Source of the DNA: Parelaphostrongylus tenuis | Lineage: Eukaryota; Nematoda; Chromadorea; Rhabditida; Metastrongylidae | Length of the DNA stretch: 64,000 nucleotides | Direction of reading: 5' to 3' | Assembly: GCA_019055375.1 (NCBI GenBank) | Contig: JAHQIW010000191.1 | Location: forward strand, 271,651-335,650 | Shown here: in pieces, positions 22,392 through 33,480 of the stretch | Numbering within the stretch: position 1 is the stretch's first letter | Layout: each line of letters begins with the position of its first letter | The notes under the pieces: generated by a model | Told to the model about the DNA's origin: nothing | What the model saw: the letters and a program-made list of their open reading frames with translations, nothing else | Database searches by the model: none | Program-made: the position numbers and the translations under genes

Positions 22392-22492
22392 ATTAAAATA
22401 GTTCATTAAAGATATGATTTTAAAAAAACATGCACAACTTTATGTATAACTGGAAGGAAAGAAAACGTTAGCGACTTGAAAAGTTTCCATAC

Positions 22493-22617
22493 CAAAGACG
22501 CTGGTGTCGGCGCTGGATGATCACCAGGTGGAGCACCGGGTAACGCCGGGAAATCTTCGTTCTGGATTTGAAACTCGGGATTATTCAAAGATGCATCGAC
22601 GCCACGCATCAATGTCG
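22493..22617 (-). CDS. ntl-2: CNOT2 exon (NEDFPALPG motif)
   Basis: After TATATTTCAG, reads TLMRGVDASLNNPEFQIQNE then DFPALPGAPPGDHPAPTPAS and L, ending at GTATGG. The EDFPALPG motif marks the N-terminal half of CNOT2. Confidence 0.94.
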
Positions 22618-23179
22618 CTGAAATATACAAAAATCTCTGGTCATATTGGAACTCGAACAACTATGCGAAGAGAAATTATGACAGACATTAAGATGGTGGA
22701 AGTATATAAGTGTCAAAGTCGTATGCTTTTCTATACCTTCTGGGAACTTTGAGTTATGTGGCCCATAGGACTCAGCAGATCACGTGACCGAACAATTACC
22801 TTCTAATTTGGTAAACATCATCTTAATTTCCGATAATATTGCGTGATACGCATGAATTTTGACCTCAAGTGGGAGCTGGACCCGCGTCTCTCTTTCCGGG
22901 AACGTGTGTTAACCAAATTGCTACCAAGGCTCCATTTCGCTATCTCTTTACCTGTCACCCGACAGTTTTCTGCGCTATTCTCAAAAAGAACTGCGGTTGG
23001 TCGTTGAAGTGCAAATTCATCACCTAACAGCCTTATAACTACGACGACGTATAATCCCACAGTTTTTATCCGTAAACCTTCCTTCGAGTTGAGCATTGCT
23101 ATGAAATTACACTCATACTGACAGAAGCATAATTGACTCTGGCAAGTAACGGTGAGCAAATAGTCCCATACAACAATCA

Positions 23180-24640
23180 AAACTCCAAATAAAGTAAATC
23201 TTACTTAACCAGAAGCAAGACAGTTAAATAAATTAATCAAATCAAAGTTAAATATGAAATCATGATCCCTTTTCGTGATTCGAAAAGGGATGGGTCATTC
23301 AAGAGCCAAGCATCAAATTCAATACATCTGACACGTTTCCAAAACGATATTGTCTTTGACATCTTCCAATTTCATTGCGTCATTCTGAGAAAATGAACCT
23401 TTTTGAAAAAAAAAAGGGTCGACACGTTTTCTACGGGCACATGGAAACGTCTTTAGGTGGGTTTTCTTGTACCTTAAGTAAAAAACTTGCTAAACAAATC
23501 AAGAGCATCCCAACTTAATATATTAACTAATTGAGATTTTTCCAAATAGTCAAACAAATGTTTATGTGCTATATTTTCAGAACATATGTGACAATCAGAG
23601 AACGAGAACGCACATTATCGACCAAATGTACCGAACCCTGATCGAATTTCGTGCAACCCACGAAAGCAACGTCGTATTCCCAATCCTATCACAGCCGTCA
23701 ACGTCTTCAAACCTGCTCAAAACAGCACGAACCTACAAATTCGTTCGCCAAATCCTTCTAGTATATCATGCAGCATTAACATCGGCCTTCGTTTGAAATG
23801 TATAATCCCGAGAGTCCTGAGTGATACGCTAAACTTTGTGACCTCGTAAGGGAGTCAAACCCGCATCTCACGCTAACTCAGATATATGATTAGGAAATTA
23901 AACACTGAATAAAGCGATAAAATAAAGAACTGGCTATACATCATCTGTTAGTTTGCAACGATACAGAGTAGAAAAATCATCACTGAATCAACTGAAACAC
24001 TGAAAATACGATCGCCATTTCGCACCGAACTACTCAGAAATCGAAATCCATATTCTCGCATCAAAAGACCGATTATACTCATATATGTCCAGGAAAAAAA
24101 AATGAAGTAGACTCTTAGAAATTGAATTCCACCAATAAAGAGTCTCCAAGAAAGATGTTCCTGGATTGATTCCCTATATGAAAAACGAAAATTTATCGAC
24201 TAGAATACTCGATACTTGATTTCTACCAAGTAGATCAAACAGCTAGCTCTCTTGGGTTAGGGGTCAAGGGCAGGGGTCACCTCTGTAGAGCTCATTTCGG
24301 AAAAGACTGAAGGTCGAAAAACCAACAGAGGACACTATGGCGCGCTTTCCATTCAACCTACAAATATGAAGAGATCATGTCGAGATCACAGACTGACGTC
24401 TTTTCAGAGCGCTGATCTGCCAATTAGTCATAAAAACTCACTCAGGAACAAATGGATCATTAACCCTTCCAAGCCTAACAAAGAACTTATTAAACGAAGC
24501 ATAACCAACTCCTACTACTATTCTACTGCTATTACAATGATAACTGCTTTTACAACGGAGTGAAAGTTTATTTTATTATCTTTATTTGAACTTCGCCTCA
24601 GCCTGGTGATATATTCAATGGTGATGTATGAGGAAGGCGA
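23180..24640. other. Intronic sequence, no exon recognised
   Basis: Between CNOT2 exons. It contains weak SINE-3 remnants at about 22850-22915 and 23820-23885 (reverse T-arm GGAGTCAAACCCGC). Confidence 0.4.
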
Positions 24641-24662
24641 CTGATATGCAAAACTTTAGAAC

Positions 24663-24732
24663 CACTGTCGGGAGTTGAACCCGCGATTCACCCATATCGA
24701 AGACGCGTGCTACCCACTACACCACCGAGGCC
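24663..24732 (-). mobile_element. SINE-3 copy with well-kept tRNA-like head
   Basis: The minus strand reads GGCCTCGGTGGTGTAGTGG, GCACGCGTCTTCG and CGCGGGTTCAACTCCCG, followed by the family tail TTTTGCATATCA. Confidence 0.75.
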
Positions 24733-24872
24733 ATTGTTTTGCCATCACTCTCTCTTACTCTCGCTAGCTATGCAGCTTCAAGTTTGAAATCTTTCCTTAC
24801 TCAGTTCAATATATGAAGTTTCTCTTTACCGCTTTTATATCAGAGTTATGATGTTATAACTATAGATCTAAG

Positions 24873-25150
24873 AAGCGCATGTGTCGCAGTGGTTAGAGGT
24901 GCTCTGCGTCGCACACAAGGTCGACAATTCGATCTCACGTTCACGGCTCACCAAGGCATACAACCCTCCGGGGTCGGTAAAATGGTACCCAACTGGTCTC
25001 GGACTTGTCTGGGAGGATAAGCAGCACTAGCTCGGTACAGCGGGAGGCCACTGTGAGTGATTGTAAAGGCCAGATATGCATTCAACTACCTCAAACGAAG
25101 TTAAAAATTGAAGACGAATGCATGGCGCATCCCTCAGGGTTTAGCTTTAA
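24873..25150 (+). mobile_element. SINE-1 copy, 3' tail missing
   Basis: A box TGTCGCAGTGG, B box like TTCGATCTC, full body to CGCATCCCTCAGGG, then the normal tail is replaced. Confidence 0.82.
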
Positions 25151-25587
25151 CCAAATATCCAACAATGCTGAGTGATATGCAAAACTTCGAAGCTCATCCG
25201 GTAGCTGAACCCGTGTCTCACCATTTTCGGGATGTACGGCGAAACTCTGCACTGCCGAGACTCCTGTTCTGGTATCACTGCTTGTGAATACTACTCAATC
25301 TCTCTAACATCATCTGGATCATTTAAAATCAAGCATTCGGTGACACAAAAGATGAACATGCTTTTCTCTACCCAGTACGTAAACGTTTTAGCACCGCCGA
25401 TTTATAGCCTTCTAAAGATCTTACTTCCGATTCCCTGTCACTTTTTAGCAGCCATCGTTCAGGGATATGACTCAAATTCACTGACTCAGCGAACTTCCGT
25501 TGAACATCATAATACATTCACCTAACATTTATTAAAGGTATATCCTCTCTTTCTCTTAACAAATATTTTTTATTACTCAGTGCTCAC

Positions 25588-25712
25588 CATAATTGGCCCG
25601 ATGATTTGTTTGATCCTTGTACGGTGGTAACGGGGATTGTTGGTTCGTTGTTGAAAACGTATTACCACCACCACTCGTCGTTGGCACGGTGAGAATCCGC
25701 TTCCAGGAGTGC
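25588..25712 (-). CDS. ntl-2: CNOT2, upstream exon (approximate 5' edge)
   Basis: Donor ATG|GTGAGC is clear. The frame compatible with the next exon reads ILTVPTTSGGGNTFSTTNQQ, then SPLPPYKDQTNHRANY: Ser/Thr/Pro/Gln-rich, like the N-terminal half of CNOT2. The acceptor is uncertain (AATTAAG at 25713 or CTGGAAG near 25700). The phase does not join exon 1 directly, so another exon probably lies between. Confidence 0.6.
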
Positions 25713-26699
25713 CTTAATTGATAGTTTTACAATAAGATACGGCGAATCAGTAGGACTAGAAACGTTTTGAACGAGGGAGAACCTCCTAATTCATACAGAA
25801 TGCCCATCTTACTATTAATCGATGAAGAATAAGTTAAAAAATGACTTAAAAAACTAAAATGACATAAAATACTTCGAGTTTCGTCGTTGAAATTTTCTTC
25901 GTAAATGTTCTCCTTCCCCTTGTTTATCAAAAATTCTCTATTAACTAAACTTTCAACTACTCAGTCGGTCATAAAAAACTCTCTGCCAGAAATCAAATTC
26001 TTTTTGAACCACTAAAGTCATTAGAACAAAGGCGTATTCACACCAAAATCACCAACACACACCACTAGCTCGTATATAATAGGTTATTGTTGAAGACAGA
26101 TATGAAAGCTGGTAATCAACAAAAAACCTCAAACATTGACACGTCAAACGTCTAAAAACCATAGATTTCGGGTGATTTTCAATGTCTGGATGGAAGTGTG
26201 ACGATAATTCTCCCGAGTTCTGCCTATTCCTGCCCTCGAGACTCTCCCTCCTTTTTTATGAATAGATTTAATTTTCGAGAAAACTATTAGGAATTACACG
26301 ATATACGACGTGCCATATAAAGTACCAGACGATGTTAACTTGATTTTCAAGATATTACCGTACAATCGATTTTATTACCTAGATTGTTGAATTTCCAACA
26401 GTAACCAATCTCAGAATATATCTAAAAACAACAAGGAGAAACTCTACAGTAGCACAAGAAATAACTCAAATTTAACGATCAGTAAATTTTCATGGATAAT
26501 TTAATTTTCTAATCAAATGCAGTCGCGAACTTTGCTATCAAAAGGTATAGTCCAGATAACTAGATTTTCTCCTACTCATACGGCAAACCCCATCTTCGAG
26601 GAACTCCTAAGGAAGAGTAACGATTAATCCTTAATAGCGCAAGTGCTTCCTTACACTACCACGGTCACAAAGCCATATAAACACTCTTAAATAGGCTAC

Positions 26700-27050
26700 T
26701 AAATCTCATAACCAGATTTGAAGCTTGCGTGTGATTGGCACATCTTCCTCAAAATTGGCGGCTGACATTTCGGCGGTTTTGTCTTCGTCAAAGGGGCTTT
26801 GTCAGTCTCAAAAATTGGTGCCTAAAGTAAAGTTAAAGTCACCAAGTATGGGCAAAGTTGGAACCTAAGAGTCCTAAGCCTGACAAAACGGGTCTGAAGA
26901 AAGTGAAATCGCCGAAACATCAGCTATCGACTTTAAAAAAGATGCATCAACCTCGCTCAAATTTCAAATACAAGGACAGTTTGTGAGGTAATTATTATTT
27001 CTAAGTACACGCCAAGGTCTAGTGAAAGTCAATGTTTGGACTTTATAAAT
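26700..27050. repeat. Inverted pair of Penelope-end-like segments
   Basis: The minus-strand motif at 26760-26795 (GACGAAGACAAAACCGCC, GAAATGTCAGC) and the plus-strand motif at 26891-26926 (GGTCTGAAGAAAGTG, CGCCGAAACATCAGC) are facing copies of the hammerhead-like motif at Penelope ends. The right flank (GCCAAGGTCTAGTGAAAGTC) is shared with 33058-33080. Confidence 0.6.
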
Positions 27051-28733
27051 ATATGATTGATTGATAATACCGAGGAGTTCCTATGCTTAATAATGAAATT
27101 AGGAAAAGTTAACAAATAGAAAAGAAATAGAAAGGTAACGAATGAGAAACTGAATGTGCACTTTCAGTAATGATATCAATTCAGTTGTCTCACTACACTA
27201 TTAGACGCAAATGCTCATGTAAATATCCAAGAATGCTGAACGGTGTGCAAAATTTTCCACATCCGGCGGTATTTGAACCCGCGCTCCACACATATAAGGG
27301 GTCCCTCAAAAGTTTTAGAGTTTCACATACTTGCATATTAGTGAAATCAAATCGACTGTTAACATACAAGTGATATAAAAGTTTACTGCGAGGTTAATGC
27401 GAAATATCTGGTCGGCTAATATCTCGACGTCTTCATTTTCTTCAAAGCCGATGATTCGAATCGATTGCCCACAGTCGTTCGTCCACGTTGTAGCTCTTCG
27501 CCTTCGCTATCGTTCACAATCCTCCAACTTTTTTTTTTTTTGAATTTCCTGCCCAATTCATTTTCAACGGCGGAGTACAATGTCGAACATCACCACGAGG
27601 GTGGTGAGATATGACCAAAACTTGAAACATGGGTTGGCTTCGAACTCGCGATACTATTCTTTCTACACTGTCCCTCCATTCTACTGCACCATCGCGGTGT
27701 TTTTTTTTTGCTTTTTCAACTTTGCTTTTCAGTTCGAAGCAATTTTTCGCCCAGGTTTCGCTCGTAACTCAGCACCATTGCAATTATAATCCTCATCGTA
27801 TGCTGCCATTAGATGTGAATTAGACAGAAAAGTAAAAAAAAATAAATAAATAAATAAAGGTTTGTGAACGATAACGAAGACGAAGACCACAATGAGGACC
27901 AACGATTATGAGCAACCAAATCGGGTCACCGGCCCTAAAGTAGACAAAAACGTCACAACGTTAGCCAAAGAACTTTAAGATCAAGCTCGTGGTATTAGCT
28001 GATTCACAAGAGAAAACATTAACAATTGGTAAAGACGAATTTTAAGGTTAGTAGGTTTTGAAAATAGAAATAATTCTGGCCCCCTCCACCCTTCTCAATG
28101 ATGGAGATAATTCAAATGTTCCACTACACTATTAGACCTGAAACGCTCATATAAACATCCAAGGATGACAAAAGGTAATGCAAGTTTAGGCCCAGGCGGT
28201 AGACGAACAAGCGTCCAATCTATACTGGGACCCATGAAAACCAAAGCTCTACAGTGTCACAATACTTGCATGTAACCCATTGCACATCGCCAGTGGCGCG
28301 CGATCCTTGTTTTTCAATAAAGATTTGTTGTCTCCAAAAATACTATGGATCCTTTGTGCCGGTCTGATAGGACATGGTTTTCTCTACAAATCTGTATAAT
28401 TTTTGTGCATATGTTGACCCTCATGTGCGAAGAAAACTTTGACTGTGAAACGCAGCCTTATTTTCGCTCCCACATTGGGTTATGAAAACCTTTCGGGAAA
28501 CCAGTTTAAGCTTCATGTTCGCCGAGATTTGGACTATCGAATGAGCTTGGCGTAGTCCAATAAAGAACGATCCACAGATTTTAGCTGAGCAAATAAGGCA
28601 AAGCGAGAGTATAATATAATCTTATTTTTGCTGCCACAGCGTACTACAAAAGCCTTTTTGAAAATCAAGCAGTGTCGGAATATCTGATATTCAAACCTTC
28701 GAAAGTTTATTTAAATTTCAAATTAAAAGCTTT

Positions 28734-29098
28734 CGGCTCTTTCTGATTAGAAGGAGGAAATAAGGAGACATATAAGAAACGAACATCACTCGATGGAGAG
28801 AAACTTTTCACAGGAGAGTTAGTAATCATTCGAAAGCTTAGATTTCTGACTACAGTCTCACGTCGCCGGTATTCGAAAAGGTCCTTTTATAACGTTGTAA
28901 AGTCCACACAAAACTATGTCTCAAAAACACATATTTCTCGTCGGACACAGGCGACGTAAAAAAAGCTTTGTAAACCGGTGACGTGGGGTTGCAGCCTGAA
29001 ATCTCACCTTTCGAATGGTTACTAACACCCCTATGAAAAGTCCCTCCCCAGCGAATGGGGTCGGTTTTTCATTTGTCCCCTTATAACCACGAAGAACC
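28734..29098. mobile_element. Foldback element, about 365 bp
   Basis: The left arm (CTCTTTCTGATTAGAAGG, ATTCGAAAGCTTAGATTTC, CACGTCGCCGG) and right arm (ACCGGTGACGTGG, GAAATCTCACCTTTCGAATG, CCCCTTATAACCACGAAGAA) pair around a centre near 28930. Confidence 0.7.
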
Positions 29099-29243
29099 AA
29101 ACTTTCATCAGCGAAAAAAAGACCTTAGAAATTTCGAGGGTCAAAATGACCCTCATCGTCAGCGAAGGGTTAATGAAATCAGAAAAAAAAAGTTGAATTG
29201 AAGACGAGTGTCAAGGTGATAAACAGATGAATGAAAGGCTCAC

Positions 29244-29382
29244 TTCGCACTCCCAGCGATGGGAATTCCGATTCGTTGATAATGGTGGTTGTCGTCGACT
29301 GCGAGCCAGGTAGAGCGAAGTTGATCTGGTGGTTGGTCGATCGTCTATCAGCCGTCGCTACTCCACCTCCTACAGAATTCAT
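29244..29382 (-). CDS. ntl-2: CNOT2, probable first coding exon
   Basis: From ATG 29382 it reads MNSVGGGVATADRRSTNHQI then NFALPGSQSTTTTIINESEF and PSLGVR, ending one base before GTGAGC. ESEFPSLG resembles the DFPSLG-type motif found near the N-terminus of CNOT2. A stop codon lies 10 codons upstream in frame with no AG acceptor between, so this ATG is a reasonable start, but an upstream exon cannot be excluded. Confidence 0.65.
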
Positions 29383-29759
29383 ACGAGATGGCGTCGTCGT
29401 TGTCGTTGTTGTTCAGCTTCTCATCAATCAGTTCTACAATCATTCAAATCATTCAATACGTCAAACTCATCAAGAGCCAAGATTGACAGTCAGTTGGTCC
29501 CAAAAAACTGGGCAACTAAACTCGAGAAAATGAAGAGGGAAAATTCGAGACGAAAGCGGAAGAGGCGAGCGCAGATCGAGTCGATCGGACGACGAGTCGA
29601 CTAACAAAAGTATAGCTGTAATCGCTGTGACTCGCTTATTTGTACGTGATCACTGTGCCTCGCTATTGATTCAACTGATTGATAAGCTCAATATCAACAG
29701 AGAACAGTTCAGTTCAGTTCACTTTAATCGATAGAAAATGAAGAATGGACTGGTGGACC

Positions 29760-30240
29760 ATCGCCTTGGGTCAATCGGCGGCTCAGAAGAAGACAAGCAC
29801 GTCGAAGTAACCCGAGAAATCTCTAGAGAGACAGTGCTTGCTCAAGACGAGGGTGAAGAATGTATGGATTTTCTTTATGAATACAAGATGATGTAAGGTC
29901 TTGTAAAGTTCAAGCAGCCATTTCAACGAGGAATTGAACATTGAGAGTAGATTTTTGATCAGCCACATGAGGCAGCAGGCGAAAACCGATTGAACTAGTG
30001 CTGTACAGAGTTCGATCTGCGCCAGAACATTCCAGAACTTCCAGACAGCCTTTGTGAGCCCTCTAGAGATGACAATCTTATCAGGAAGATGAGAAAGGCT
30101 TCAAAAACCTGAGAAGATCAGAAGGGAAAAATGGACGAAGAAAGGAACATTTTCAAATCAGCAGGAAACAGTAGGAAGAGTCTATCAACACTAGGCTAAT
30201 AAAGCAGGATTTCGATAATTTTTACAAAACAATAAGAATA
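29760..30240. repeat. Diverged duplication, unit 1
   Basis: Shares many blocks in the same order with 30465-30950: GGGTCAATCGG, GAAGAAGACGAGGACGTCGAA-like, GAAATC.CTAGAGA, TTCAAATC..CAG, GCAGTAGGAA, AAGGCAGGATTT.GATAATTT. Between the units sits the SINE-3 at 30300-30410. Confidence 0.75.
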
Positions 30241-30330
30241 GTTCGAAATTATAGTATTTCTACTGCTTACTTCGCAATGTTACGATGTTACTTATATAAC
30301 TTAGAGAATTGAGTGGTGAGCAAAAACACG

Positions 30331-30403
30331 GCCTCAGGCGGGAATCGGACCCGCGTTTCATCCTAACCGGAGACGCGTGCTCTAACCACTACACCACCGA
30401 GGC
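30331..30403 (-). mobile_element. SINE-3 copy with tRNA-like cloverleaf (expanded anticodon loop)
   Basis: The minus-strand head folds as a 7-bp acceptor (GCCTCGG with CTGAGGC), a D arm (GTGT/GCAC) and a perfect T arm (GCGGG TCCGATT CCCGC). The anticodon arm is GCGT/ACGC with a 16-base loop, so it cannot be an ordinary functional tRNA. The A box is GGTGTAGTGG. It is the best-kept SINE-3 head here. Confidence 0.75.
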
Positions 30404-30464
30404 ACATTTGCCCGACCACTCATTCTTCTCTAGGTTGAATAATAATAGTTTTGAGACGCCCCGG

Positions 30465-30950
30465 GTCAATCGGGAGCTCTGAAGAAGACGAGGACGTCGA
30501 ATTAACTTGAGAAATCCCTAGAGAAACACTGATTGCTCAAGCTGAGGCTAAATATATATGGATTTTCTCATGGATACAAAATAATGGAAAACTTTGCAAA
30601 AATCAAGCAGCAAATTGGATACGAAATCGATCACGAAGGCGAATTTCTGACCTACCACGCGAGGTGGTGGATCAGAATCGATTAAACTAGCTCTGAATGA
30701 GATTCAATATACGCCACAACATTCCAGTGTTTTCCCAGATGTCCTTGTAAACTCTTCAAAGAAAATAATCTCATTAGGAAAATACGAAAGGCTTGAGGAT
30801 CAGAGGGAGATCAGAACGGAGGAAAGAAAGAAAGAAAGTTTTCAAATCGACAGAAGGCAGTAGGAAACCTCTCTCACCAGACAGAACGGCGAATACTTGG
30901 CCATAAGGCAGGATTTTAGATAATTTCGAAAGAATAATAAAAATAATCCC
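30465..30950. repeat. Diverged duplication, unit 2
   Basis: Partner of 29760-30240. Neither unit keeps an open frame, so it is a non-coding or decayed duplicate. Confidence 0.75.
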
Positions 30951-30999
30951 TGGACGACTCGTGCAGTTCCTTGCAAGCCCCAGAAGAAGCCGCGGGGGT

Positions 31000-31460
31000 A
31001 GAGAGAGGGTCGGCGGCGGACAAGGCGGGGTGGGGGCACATCACGTGGACGTGCAGAGGGTGGCCGACGAGTGTGCACGATAATCGATTACTCGTAGTTC
31101 TGAGATTCGATGTGGGGGCGAGGGGGTGCTGTGTGGTGGGAGGAAGGGACCCAACCCCCCGCCGGGGAGAGTTGCCCGGGTCATCGATGGGACCACTGGG
31201 GCCCGTTCCAGGACGTCGCACCGCCGCCGCCGCCGCCCGCCACGCGACCACACACTGAGCAAGCGCTGAGTTGGACAGTGATCACATCTCGTCGTGTTGT
31301 CGTCGTCATGTCTCCTTGCGTCTCGCTGCTGGCCGCCGCGGCTCCCGCACCGCCGCATGGCGACGATTTCGGTCGTAGGCGGCGGCGACGGCGCAACGGC
31401 GTCTGACGTCTCCGTAGCCCCACCACGTCCCGGACCTCTCTCCCTCCCATTCGCGTTCTG
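31000..31460. promoter_or_regulatory. GC- and CpG-rich island
   Basis: Markedly GC-rich (CCGCCGCC-type runs, GGCGGCGGCGACGG) in an AT-rich window, lying 1.6 kb upstream of the first recognised CNOT2 exon. Open frames exist in several frames on both strands, as expected of GC-rich DNA. It may be the CNOT2 promoter/5' exon or an unrecognised exon. Function is inferred from position only. Confidence 0.35.
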
Positions 31461-31569
31461 TTCGTGGTCTGTGAGACTTCCCCGAACTACGAGAGGTGTC
31501 TCTGGGAAGCCCTTCCCAGAAGACTTTGTGGAGAGCTCTTTCGCTTAAACCTTTTAGGACGTTGAGTGA

Positions 31570-31645
31570 AGCGACCTCAGTCGGGAGTCGAACCCGCGCC
31601 TCACCCATACCCCGCGGCGCGTGCCACCACTACACTATCGACGCC
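31570..31645 (-). mobile_element. SINE-3 copy
   Basis: Reverse-strand T arm (GGGAGTCGAACCCGCGCC) and D-arm/acceptor (GCGTGCCACCACTACAC). The anticodon region is GC-rich and altered. Confidence 0.65.
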
Positions 31646-31784
31646 GCTCGCTTTGTTACCACTTCTTTTTCGATATGAGGCATTCTATGTCAGCATTATC
31701 AGGTCGTTTATCTTATGTACAAAGTAGGCAAGTATTTAGCAAGTTGCAGGACCGACTCTGTAAGGACCTCGGCACTGTTTAGCT

Positions 31785-31818
31785 TTTATATTTATTTATT
31801 TATTTATTTATTTATTTA
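31785..31818. repeat. (TTTA)n microsatellite
   Basis: About eight TTTA units. Confidence 0.9.
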
Positions 31819-32349
31819 CGTCTCCCCATCCACTTTGTGGATCGCAGCACTTTTCCGTAGAGACTTCGGAAGTTTGACATGTCGGTTCGAAATCTGCTTG
31901 AGGAATTCGCCCTCTTTATGAATGTCGTCGAACGGTGGTCGAGGGGATTCTCCTTGTAATCTCGAAGACAGCCTCGCTAAGGCGTTCCCTCAGGCGCCCA
32001 GACACTGCATCACTAGCCGCTGCGCTATTCCGCTCCCGGTATTGTTCAATAGCTATCAATTCTATCTTCTTGAGCAGACCCGCAATTCTTAATACGAGGA
32101 TTTTTTTGGGTGCTGTGTAGCGCGTTTCAGCGAAGTTTAGCTTTTTTTTTTCAGCGCCTCAGCGAAATCGAACTGACACCCAATCAGTCAAATCCTTTCG
32201 TAACGTAAGCAGAGAAAACTTGATATCCAACTTTTTTTTTGAAAATGCAAAAAAAGTTGTGTATCAATTTTTCTCCCGCTCGGGTTAGCAAAGTGTCTGA
32301 TTGAATGGATTGTGCGCCATTCATCGACTGGCTTGTAGAAACCTCGCCA

Positions 32350-32383
32350 GAACTTCTATGTATATATACATATGTACATATAC

Positions 32384-32418
<35 letters not shown>
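32350..32418. repeat. (TA)n microsatellite
   Basis: TA-rich tract ending at the 5' end of a SINE-1. Confidence 0.88.
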
Positions 32419-32716
32419 CAGACGCATGTGACGCAGTGCTTAGAAGTGCTCTGCGTCGCACACCAAGGTCGATGGTTCCACCTCGCGCTCACGACTCACT
32501 AAGCCATCCATCTTTTTCCGGATTTTTTAATGGATACCACGCTGGTCACAGACTTGTTTGGGGATAAGCAGCACTGACTCGATACAGCGGGAGGCCACCC
32601 GAGTCATTCTAAGGCCAGATATGCATTCAGTCACTTCAAACGAAGTTAGAAATTGAAGACGAATGCATGGCGCATGCCTCAGGGAGTGATCGACTCGAAG
32701 AGCTTTATCCTTTTTA
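32419..32716 (+). mobile_element. SINE-1 copy
   Basis: A box TGACGCAGTGC (one change), B box GGTTCCACCTC, full body and tail AGCTTTATCCTTTTT. The 5' end abuts (TA)n. Confidence 0.82.
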
Positions 32717-32849
32717 GCTTTTACGTGTATACGTATGTATGTGTGGGCATATATGCACATGTATGTGAATATGTATACGTACACATTTATATATAATCGA
32801 GAAAACTTGATTAGCTGATGCGAGGTTGGTAAATTAGTCGTAGAAGTTC

Positions 32850-32887
32850 GGCTGACGTTCCGGCGACCCTCCTTCTTCAGTGCCTGG
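32850..32887 (-). ncRNA. Hammerhead-like motif lacking helix III loop
   Basis: The minus strand reads GGCA CTGAAGA, a GGAGGGTCGCC hairpin, then GGAACGTC AGC. Compared with the plus-strand partner it has GGAA for GAAA and one helix II change, so it is probably inactive. Confidence 0.55.
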
Positions 32888-32943
32888 GCGTATGTAGTAT
32901 TAGTCGTACTAGTAGTACTAGAAACTCATACTACATACGCCCA

Positions 32944-32977
32944 GGCTCTGAGAAGGCGGGTCGCCGAAACGTCAGCC
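32944..32977 (+). ncRNA. Hammerhead-like motif lacking helix III loop
   Basis: Reads GGCT CTGAGA AGGCGGGTCGCC GAAAC GTC AGCC. Helix I is GGCT/AGCC, helix II is GGCG/CGCC. The GAAAC and GTC segments are directly joined with no helix III loop. The CTGANGA core has lost one base. Confidence 0.6.
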
Positions 32978-33394
32978 GAGTTTTAACGACTAATTTACCA
33001 ACCTCGCGTCAGCTAATCAAGATAAGTTTTCTCGATTTTCATAAATCAATTAATTATGCCAAGGTCCATAGAAAGTCAAACTTCTGGATTATTTTTATAT
33101 ATATGCATGGTATGCACATATTTACGTATTTGTAGACATACATTGTCACATACTTTTTATTGATCTTTTTAAGAGGTCTGGTATTCCATCTCAGTGATAT
33201 ATGCGTCTCGACGGTTTTGCCCGTCTCGTGAGTAGGACACATCCATACCAAGGGGAAAAGAGGGCACGGTGCTACAGTGCTAGTCAAGAGGAACATCACG
33301 TGTTGCGACATTTTTCGATGAAGTCGATGTTCTGTAGCTGTTGTCATATTCAAAGGACTTCATTCGACAGATTCTAAAAACCTCGTAAAAACTC

Positions 33395-33480
33395 CGATTT
33401 ATGTATATACACATATATATGTTTACGTATATATATGTACATGTATATATGTACATATATATGCATACATATGTATATAA
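33395..33480. repeat. TA/TG-rich microsatellite
   Basis: ATATACACATATATATG-type repeat that directly precedes a mariner end. Confidence 0.85.

Larger units (their letters stand above)
32800..33035. repeat. Palindrome of two Penelope-end segments with hammerhead-like motifs
   Basis: Left arm (TTGATTAGCTGATGCGAGG to CGCCCAGGCA complement) and right arm (CATACTACATACGCCCAGG to CGCGTCAGCTAATCAA) are almost perfect complements. They are separated by a short spacer around 32910-32930. Each arm contains one hammerhead-like motif (32850-32887 minus, 32944-32977 plus). Confidence 0.85.

Noticed and set aside
30331..30403. Functional tRNA gene
   Set aside because: The anticodon loop is 16 bases and the same altered head is found in many SINE-3 copies.
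31041..31608. Several long open frames on both strands of the GC-rich island
   Set aside because: They overlap in up to four frames and give Arg/Pro/Gly-rich translations expected from GC-rich DNA; none has recognisable domains.
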